Shown here: piece by piece, positions 56,501 to 64,000 of the stretch
How the letters are laid out: every line of letters begins with the position of its first letter
Position numbering within the stretch: position 1 is the first letter of the stretch
Assembly (NCBI RefSeq): GCF_000340215.1
Contig: NW_006921544.1
Location: 774,599 to 838,598, forward strand
Length of the DNA stretch: 64,000 nucleotides
Source: Pseudocercospora fijiensis CIRAD86
Lineage: Eukaryota > Ascomycota > Dothideomycetes > Mycosphaerellales > Mycosphaerellaceae
Direction: 5' to 3'
Position numbers and translations under genes: made by a program
The notes under the pieces: generated by a model
Told to the model about the DNA's origin: nothing
What the model saw: the letters and a program-made list of their open reading frames with translations, nothing else
Database searches by the model: none

Positions 56501-57195
56501 TCGTTCTACGATACTAGCCTTAGCGGATTGTTAATACTATACTACCTAGTACCGATAGTTTCTAGGGTAACCGAGGATACTACTATAGAGCGTATTATCT
56601 ACGCTTACAGATCGCCGACTCTATAGGCTAAGAACGTATTACTACCGGAGTGTTTTATACTTTCGAAATGCCCCTCTCTAATATTATTCTTAGTAGCCCT
56701 TAGAGGCGCGATTAAAAGGTAATCGTCGATAGCTCGACGGATGCCTAGACCTATAGGAACGAAGCCGTAGCGCGTACGATACGCGTACGGGAACTATAGG
56801 AATTCTAGAAGGATATACGTAACGCTCTATACGTATATACGATTAGCGTTCGCTAGCTCCGTAATATTACTAAGGGTTCCTCCTTACTAGAAGAATTTAA
56901 AGACTTCGAAGACGTCTTTACTATAATACCCGAAGCGCGACGTAAGCTCCCCGAAGACGTAGAGTATACGATCGACCTAATCCTCGGAACGAAGCCGCTA
57001 TATAAACCTCTCTACTATTCTTTAGTAAAAGAGCTTAGCGACCTTCGTAATTACCTAAGCTTAGCCTTAGAGAATAATTAGATATAGCTTAATATAAGCG
57101 AGGTAGGTACGCCGATTCTATTTATACTAAAGAAGGATAGTAGTTTAAGACTCTACGTCGATTATAGGGGGTTAAACGAGATTACTATTAAAACG
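56500..57195 (+). pseudogene. Protease and RT start of Gypsy-G (truncated)
   Basis: LIVDSSTDA-like words (about 56730, IVDSSTDAxTYRNEAV) mark the aspartic protease (D-S-S in place of D-S/T-G). EEFKDFEDVFTIIPEARRKL (about 56890) and LYKPLYYSLVKELSDLRNYL (about 57000) are the RT approach. [20 protein letters not shown] (about 57133) is the first RT block. The frame then runs into the Helitron-B fragment, so most of RT is missing. Confidence 0.8.
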
Positions 57196-57336
57196 GCTAA
57201 ATAGGCGGCTAACTAGGCGACCTGCTTCGCTAGGGGCCCCTACTACTAAGGTAACTTAAATCCGATATTACTTTATAGTATAGCGGCTAGCTTATAGGAC
57301 TTGTCGGTACTTTCTAGGTAGCTACTATAATAGTAG
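57196..57336 (+). mobile_element. 140-bp copy of the Helitron-B 5' end
   Basis: About 97% alike to the reverse complement of 49925-50066, starting GCTAAATAGGCGGCTAACTA. The differences include CpA/TpA changes. It directly follows Gypsy-G RT sequence and is followed by 12 C. It supports 50066 as a true Helitron-B end. Confidence 0.85.
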
Positions 57337-57348
57337 CCCCCCCCCCCC
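57337..57348. repeat. Homopolymer run of 12 C
   Basis: Marks the junction between the Helitron-B fragment and Gypsy-E. Confidence 0.95.
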
Positions 57349-60300
57349 TCGTATTACGCGAAGTTCCTACGACGCTAAAGGAGGTCCGTATATAATAGGT
57401 ACTAGTATTCTTACCCTAGTTCGGGTCGGAGACCTTATTCTAAATTCTATTCGTATACTTCTTAGAGAAAGTATTCCGGGATAGCTCTATCTATCGTCGT
57501 ATAGTCGGTATAATCTCGTAGAAATTCTTTGATTACTTCGCGGATAAAGATAATATAGCGTAGAGGTTCCTAGGTCGTATCTTCGTCTAAGTATCCCTCC
57601 TACTATACCTCTCCCTATAGACCGGGAGGGTTAAGATTACCGAAGTTTGTATTACTAAAGCTCTATCCGATAATTGCCCGTACTATACCTAAGGTAGATT
57701 CTAGTTCGTCTTCGGTTTAATTAGTAGCTTCGGTAGCTTCTAGAATCGGCGGAATATCTTCGGAATCCGCGATTTCTCTAGCGGTTCTTAGGTTAATAAC
57801 GTATTTAACTAGGTAAATATTAAGATTTTCGGAGAGATCTAGTTCGTATACGTACGTACCGACTTTTTTTATAATTCGGAAAAGTCCTAGATTTTTCTAG
57901 TCGAGCTTTTTCGAAGGTCGGTTAGTTCTAATATACCGTAAGTCGAGGTAAACGTAATCTCTAACTTAGTAATCTAGCGCGGCGCGTCTACGCTAATTAG
58001 CGTAGTACTCGTATACTTCCTAGGTATACCTTATCTCGTCTTAGAGCTCTTAGTAGATCTAGGCTATCGAAAGAGCGAAGGTATCGGCGTCTCTTTCTAG
58101 ATCGTTTACTAGGAGCTCTAATTCGATTTCTACTAGTTCTATACCGGTTCGGGGATAAAGTCTAGTCGAAGCGTAGAAGGGCGTAGTCTAAGTCGTAGCT
58201 AATTCCTAATTATTAATAGCAAATTTAATAGAAGGCGTTAATCTTAGCTAGTTATTTTAGTAGTAATTATAGAAGTACCTAATAATTTGTTCGATCTAAG
58301 CGTTAGCCTATTCGGTTTACCCGTCGGTCTATAGGTAGTAAGCCGTTAAAAGGCGCGCTTAAATTTTTAGTCGCTCGTAGAGGCGCTTCTAGAAACGGGT
58401 AACGAAATTCGGGCCGCGATTAGATACAATTAATTTAGCTAGGCCTATATCTTTCTATATATCTTAGTAGAAGACCTAAGCCGTATTCTTCGCGGTTAGG
58501 CTATAGGTATTTAATACCTTCTTATATTTAGTAAAGCGGTAGACTACAACTAGTATATTTTAAAACTAGAGGCCGTTAAAGTCGGATCCTTTCGGTAGGC
58601 CTATAATAAAATCTATTAAAATGTATTACTATAGCCGTAGAGGGATTTTAAGAGGTTTTAGTAGCCTTTATAGCTTACGCGTATCTACTTTTGCTCTATA
58701 GTATACTATATAGCTCTTAACGAATCGGTCGATATCTCGGTATAAATTAGGCTAGTAGTACTACTTCTAGAGCTAAGATAATATCTTAGCTCGACTAGGA
58801 TATACTATTCCGAGAGGGTTCTAAGCGGAACGTATAATCTAATCGCGTAAATCCTCGAAATCCGGGACGTAGAGGGTATTCCTAAACGTTATATAGGGCG
58901 CTTAGAATAGAGTTCTACGGAGCTTATACTCTAAGAGAGAAATATTCTCGTATAACCGTTCTTCGTTCTATAAAGCGTAAATTAGGCCCTTAGTAAAAGC
59001 GTCTTCGGCGTACGCTATCGTAAGCTACTACTCGAGCTAGGTAGGTTCGAGGAGATTCTATACTTCTTCTTCGCTTTCCTAGTCGCTATTCGAGTTTTCT
59101 AAACTCGTATCTTCGTCGTCTAAGCTATCGTTATCTCTAAGAAAGGCGGGAGCGGCTATTAGTACGAAGGATACTACGAAAGGCTCTAGGCCGGTAAAGT
59201 CGTCTCTAAGGAGCTCGTATAGTTCCTAGCTAAGGTTATACTCTTTAAGGATAGACTGCTCTTTACGCTACGGACCTCGATCTAAAGGCGAGTCTCTATT
59301 ACGCCTCGTAAGTACGTCGGCCTATAAGTTTGCTTTACCGGGCGTATACTAAATAACGAAGTTAAACCGGGAAAGAAACTTACTCTAGCGTATCTGCCTA
59401 CGGCTAAGGATTTTGCTCTTAAGAAAGTAGATAAGGTTCTTATAATCTAAGCTAACCTAGATCGGTAACTTAGAACCTTCGAGTTCCGGACCCTATTCTT
59501 CGAAAGCCTTAACGATTACGAGGAGCTCCTTATCGTAGATATCGTAATTATATTCCGCGGAGGATATTTTCTTAAAAAGATAGGCTATAAGTAGCTATAT
59601 ATCTTCTAGGGTCGTTTATTAAAGGAGAACGGCGCTAGTCGTACCGTCGGAAGTATCGGTTTCTAGACGCGTTTCTTTATTAAAGTTAAAGTACTATAGG
59701 ATCGGTACGGTCGTAAAACTTTACCGTAACTAGTCGAAGGCTTCTTAATAGGCCGGAGACTATTTTAATTTAACGTCTTTCCGCGTAAGTACTATAAGTA
59801 GACGGGCGATTCCGCTAAAGTTCTATATAAATCTCCGGTAGAAATTAGCGAAACCGAGGAAGCCTTAGACTTCTTTTACGTTTCGTAGTACTCTCTAGTT
59901 TAGAACGGCTTCGATTTTGCCGGGATCTATTCGAATATCTTCTAAAGAGATAATAAGGCTAAGGAATTTTACCTCTTACTTATAGAATTCGTATTTATTA
60001 ATATCGATATATAGTCTAGCTTCTTCGAGTTTCTAAAGTACCTTTTCGATATATTCGTAGTATTCTCCTTTCGTTTTACTATAAATTAAGATATTATCTA
60101 TATATACCGAAACGAAGGCGTTTAAGAATTCTTTAAGCGTATTATTAATATATAATTAGAATATACTAGGTCCGTTATAGAGTCCGAACGGTAAGACTAG
60201 GAATTTAAAAAGGCCGTAACGGGTTCGGAAGGCTATTAACTATTCGTCTCCCTTAGTAATACGGATCGCGTTAAAGGTAGCTATTACGTCGAGGTTAGTA

Positions 60301-61239
60301 AACTAGCGGGCCTTCGAAAGACGTTCGAGTATTTCGTTTATAAGAGGAATTAGGTAGCGGTTCTTTTTCGTTATCGCGTTAGGGCCCCGGTAGTCTATAT
60401 AGAAGCTAAGACCTCCGCTAGATTTCTAGGTAAATATAACTAGTATAGCCGCTTCGGAGGAACTAGGGCGGATAAAGCCCTTTTATAAGTTATCTTCTAG
60501 GTATCTCTTTAGTATAAGAAGCTTATTTCGAGATATAGAGTAGAAAGAACCGTATAGTAGCGGCTTACCGTCGATTAGCTCGATTTTATAGTCGATACCT
60601 AACTAGTATAATAGTAGAATATCGGCGTTCTTCTTCGAAAACTAGTAGAGTCGGCACTAATATTCCTTCGGTAGTTTTATTCTTAGATCTATCGGTTCTT
60701 CGTCGAACTTTCGGATAGCCTTCTTAATATCTTATATTATTATAGCGAAGATCTAAGTATATTTATCGTAGGTAAGACGCGAGAAGATAGCTACGCTAAT
60801 AGCGAATATAGTACGATCTCGGGAAGTATTAGGGGTAGAACTAAATTCGCTAAAGTAGTACTCTATATAATACTTACTCGTAAAAGATAGAGATTCGGAA
60901 GCCTAGTTAATAACCGGGTTATACTTTTTAAGCTAAGGAAGACTAAGAATAACGAGGTAAGTCTTTAGGAGTTTCGTAAGGCAAAATATAATATATTCGG
61001 TATATAGGCTAATAGTAATAGATAAGTAGTAGATCTAGGTTACCTTACCGGCGGCCGCGGTCGTACCGTTAAATATTTCTAACTCCCGAGCGTACGTAAG
61101 GTCTTAGAACGTTAAGCCGAGATCTCTCGTATAGTCGTAATCTATAAACGAGTAGCTAGTTACGCCGTTATTAATAAGAGCTATAGGTTTTAATAATTTC
61201 TTTTAGTTTCCTATTAACGTTTCTACTACGAAAGGCTAG
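57349..61239 (-). mobile_element. Gypsy-E, internal part of the D/F family, inverted
   Basis: Pol of the same family as D and F on the opposite strand, without LTRs. It is cut on the right by Gypsy-F and on the left by the poly-C junction. With Gypsy-D it forms an inverted repeat of about 2.7 kb or more (51990-54677 against 61239-58590). Confidence 0.88.
57480..61200 (-). pseudogene. Pol of Gypsy-E, protease to chromodomain-like end
   Basis: Protease at 61180-60900; RT with RYGLFEYLV-type sequence and a catalytic box YIDN at about 60107-60092 (D-to-N fits GATGAT to GATAAT). RNase H spans about 59700-59400 and the integrase core about 58640-58200 (DFIIGLP-type start). The end of the integrase reads LGLFRIIKKVGTYVYELDL (about 57895). 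A chromodomain-like segment, EGYLDEDTTxEPLRYIIF and EVIKEFLRDY (about 57600-57500), closes the protein. It provides the integrase and chromodomain missing in Gypsy-D, so D/E/F is also a chromovirus family. RIP stops throughout. Confidence 0.87.
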
Positions 61240-61673
61240 TCGTAAAATAGATCTAAATAGTAGGAAGGAACCGGAAGATAGGGAAGAGCTAGGAGAAATA
61301 TATTTACTTAAGAGCGGTTAAACGAGTTCGTATACTCGTACCGAGTAAGTTAGCTAGGAGATAAAGGCGCTACGAGATAGTAGATAAGCGGGATACGCGC
61401 GCGCGCGCTTAGCGTATAGAGAAGGACCTAAAAGCAGAGGTTTATTAAGAAGTTAGTAAATAGGATATATATACTTACGCTTACGCGTCGTACGCGCTAG
61501 ACGCCCGTAGGGCGGGATACTAAGAAGGGGGCTCTCTCTCTAAGGTACCCTTCTTCCTTTCTTTATAGTTCGTCTTATATAGATAGTAGCTATATTAATT
61601 TAGTGCCCCCTTTAGTTTAGTTTAAAGTTTCGTATATATTCTTACTACTTATCCTCTAACCCTTATATTATAA
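61240..61673 (+). repeat. 5' LTR of Gypsy-F (ends approximate)
   Basis: Pairs with 50206-50641 in Gypsy-D, so two separate copies of the LTR rather than one element's pair. Contains a GCGCGCGCGC tract at about 61397. Confidence 0.75.
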
Positions 61674-61729
61674 ACTACCTAAAAAACGCCTCTATTAAGA
61701 GAGATACTCCCGACGAATAGATTTAAAAT

Positions 61730-62910
61730 ATAAGACCTAACGAAGTACCCGATTTTTTAAGTTTAGTATAGAATAATATCCCCGCTACGCGCGAGTAGCT
61801 AGATTGCGCCTATACTACCGACCCGGAACTGCTCGCTAACCTATTTAAGGCTTATAAAGATACTACTCGTTTCCTCTCGGTCTCTCGTATAAGCCTTAGT
61901 CCGGCTCTTAACGACGCTAATGCTTTTATCGCGGAAAAAGAAAACGAGGTAGGCCGCCTCTAGTCGTAGCTCGCCTCTACTCGCCTAGGCGCCGCGGTAC
62001 CCGCCTCTTACCTATTTATACCTACTTCGAATAAGAGTAAGAAGCTTAGCGACCCCGAACGCTTTACTAGTAAGTGTAAAGTATACGAGGAATTTAAGAT
62101 ATAAATTAAGATCCGCTTTCTCGCTAACGCCGACTACTATCCGACTAAAGCTTTAAAGACCGGATTTATATTCTCTCTACTTAGTAGCTCCGCCCTCGAT
62201 TCCTACCGTAGCCTCTTAGAAAATATAGAAACTACTACGACGACTAGTATCTAGAAGGCCTTCGACGCTAGTTTCGGCGACCTAGACCGTAAGCAAACTA
62301 CGCGCCTAAACTTAGATAAACTTAAGTAAGCAAACAAGACCTACTAAGAGTACTATACCCCCTTTTAATACGAGATTCGGTACGCCGAATATCTCCCGGA
62401 CGTCGCTAAGTAGATCTTAGTACGCGGTCTTAGCGAAGAAATAATACTATAAGTCCGCGATAAAGATATAGAGACTCTAGATATTACCGAACTATATACC
62501 TTACTTACGCGTATCGATAATACGACTCGAAACTTCGCGAAAATTATCGCTAACTATAGGGGCGCCTATACGAATACCGGCCGCTTTACGTCGCTATTTG
62601 CTATACTACCGTCGAAGTTATAGATAGCTTAGACGCCGGCTTTAGTACTAGCTCCTACTATAGCCCTAATACCGCTAGGCGCTTAGCCTACCGCCGAACC
62701 GATAGATTTAAGCGCTGCTTCGCTCGGCGCCTGTCTATACGCGCCCCTAGTAAATAGTAAGCTTTCGGAAGAAGAGAAGTAGCGTCGCTATATAGTAGGA
62801 GAATATATCTACTACAGAGTAAAAGGATATATTGCTCGCCTCTACCTGTCTCTCGTCGGCTAGCTAAATACGCTAACGATATAGCGAGTCGCCGCCGCGA
62901 ATATTACGAC
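61730..62910 (+). pseudogene. Gag of Gypsy-F
   Basis: Start ATA at 61730; the sequence parallels Gypsy-D gag throughout, with the zinc knuckle near 62800-62845 (YIYYxVKGYIARLY). Different sites are RIP-changed in the two copies, so each could help read the other. Confidence 0.82.
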
Positions 62911-62969
62911 TCTAGATACGCCTTTACTAGCTAGTATTACTCCGAGCGGCTAGAGAAAAGCTTAAACCT

Positions 62970-64000
62970 TATATATAGTCGCTTATAAGGTTTATTCGTT
63001 CTAAAACTAAGAGTATCTACTACTACCTTCCCTTTCTCTAGCTTAGCTATAGAGAAAGAGTTAGTTTACTAGCCTTTCGTAGTAGAGACGTTAATAGGAA
63101 ACTAAAAGAAATTATTAAAAACTATAGCTCTTATTAATAACGGCGTAACTAGCTACTCGTTTATAGATTACGACTATACGAGAGAGCTCGGCTTAACGTT
63201 CTAAGACCTTACGTACGCTCGGGAGTTAGAAATGTTTAATAGTACGACCGCCGCCGCCGGTAAGGTAACCTAGATCTACTACTTATCTATTACTATCGAC
63301 CTATATACCGAATATATTATATTCTTTCTTACGAAACTCCCGAATACTTATCCTATTATTCTTAGTCTTCCTTAGCTTAAAAAGTATATCCCGGTTATCG
63401 ACTAGGCCTCCGAATCTCTATTCTTTATAAGTAAGTATTATATAGAGTACTACTTTAGCGAATTTAGTTCTATTCCCGATACTCCCCGAGATCGTACCGT
63501 ATTCGCTATTAGCGCGGCTACCTTCTCGTATCTTACCCGCGATAAACGTACCTAAGTCTTCGCTATAATAATATAAGATATCGAGAAGGCTATCTAAAAG
63601 TTCGACGAAGAACTAACGGATCTAAGAACGAAACTACCGAAGGAGTATTAGTACCGACTCTACTAGTTTTCGAAGAAGAACGCCGATATTCTACTATCGT
63701 ACTAGCTAGGTATCGACTATAAAATCGAGCTAATTAACGGTAAACCGCCGCCGTATAGTCCTCTCTACTTAATATTTCGAAATAAGCTCCTTATATTAAA
63801 GAAATACCTAGAAGATAACTTATAAAAGGGCTATATCCGCTCTAGTTCTTCTAAAGCGGCCGTACTAGTTATATTTGCTTAGAAACCCGGTAGAGGTCTC
63901 CGCTTCTACGTAGACTGCCGGGGCCTTAACGCGTTAACGAAAAAGAACCGCTACCTAATTCCTTTCGTAAACGAAACGTTCGAACGTCTTTCGAAAGCCC
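62970..64000 (+). pseudogene. Pol of Gypsy-F, protease and RT start (partial)
   Basis: Protease region from about 63125 (LINNGVTSYSFIDYDYTREL), then RT from about 63730 (KPPPYSPLYLIFRNKLLILK) and RGLNALTKKNRYLIPFVNET just before the window ends. The copy continues beyond 64000. Confidence 0.88.

Larger units (their letters stand above)
54678..57195 (+). mobile_element. Gypsy-G, 5' fragment of another Gypsy family
   Basis: Starts with TATAAGAACCTAAG at about 54675, probably an LTR and leader up to 55015, followed by gag and pol up to the first RT motif. It ends at about 57195, where a Helitron-B end follows. No second LTR is in the window, so the LTR is not proven. Confidence 0.65.
61240..64000 (+). 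mobile_element. Gypsy-F, 5' part (runs off the window)
   Basis: LTR, gag and pol of the D family, inserted into Gypsy-E. No target duplication can be tested because the 3' end is outside. Confidence 0.88.

Noticed and set aside
61240..61673. LTR at 61240 as the 3' LTR of Gypsy-D
   Set aside because: Gag and pol of a new copy follow it on the same strand, and an inverted copy (E) and another family (G) lie between; it is the 5' LTR of Gypsy-F.
1..64000. tRNA, rRNA or other structural RNA genes
   Set aside because: No tRNA-like cloverleaf with A and B boxes and no rRNA-like conserved block was recognised by eye on either strand.

Overview
The window reads as a stretch of repeat-only chromatin from a filamentous ascomycete (Pezizomycotina). 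I found no intact gene and no rRNA or tRNA gene. Almost every protein-like stretch carries in-frame TAG/TAA where Gln or Trp is expected and Tyr where His or Cys is expected. CpA/TpG is strongly depleted and TpA enriched. That is the signature of repeat-induced point mutation (RIP). The clearest proof is the LTR pair of Gypsy-A: the two 197-bp LTRs differ at nine sites, and all nine are CpA/TpA (or TpG/TpA) differences.

Layout: a set of nested transposons. (1) 1-2192 and 25025-26285: a Ty3/Gypsy element (Gypsy-C, + strand) split by a Helitron. (2) 2193-25024: Helitron-A (- strand, RepHel pseudogene), itself hit by a 956-bp TA-target TIR element (20256-21211) and by a Tad-like LINE (7653-19683, 16-bp target duplication). 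The LINE is in turn split by Gypsy-A (11834-18932, TSD CTGCT, chromodomain). (3) 26286-27790: a long unrecognised coding-like block. (4) 27790-28346 and 45283-45515: a roughly 156-bp satellite carrying a TAGTATTAGC decamer, split by Gypsy-B (28347-45282, TSD ATTAG). Gypsy-B is of the same family as Gypsy-A and is split by a 9.86-kb hAT transposon (33497-43357, TSD ATCTAGCG). (5) 45.5-50.1 kb: a second Helitron (- strand). (6) 50.2-64 kb: three copies of another Gypsy family (D +, E -, F +), a 5' fragment of a fourth Gypsy (G), and a 140-bp Helitron-B end.

The standout is the hAT element. Besides a recognisable hAT transposase (TTDNASNN motif, C-terminal dimerisation-like segment) it carries, on the same strand, two divergent histone H3 pseudogenes. 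Copy 1 (34740-35403) has a tail aligning with canonical H3 K9/K14/K18/K23/K27, a precisely placed intron, and a core with canonical loop lengths. Copy 2 (37036-37676) has a longer, unrelated basic tail. Introns in the transposase region and in H3 copy 1 contain short arrays of a 12-bp GCCGGC-centred repeat, a shared intron-resident minisatellite. A transposon carrying its own histone H3 variants and intron repeats is the best candidate here for an undescribed system.

Relative ages follow from the nesting: Gypsy-C before Helitron-A before LINE before Gypsy-A; satellite before Gypsy-B before hAT. The innermost elements (LINE, Gypsy-A) keep visibly more CpA than their hosts, which fits later arrival. 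All coordinates without a sharp motif (domain limits, broken ORF ends) are approximate.
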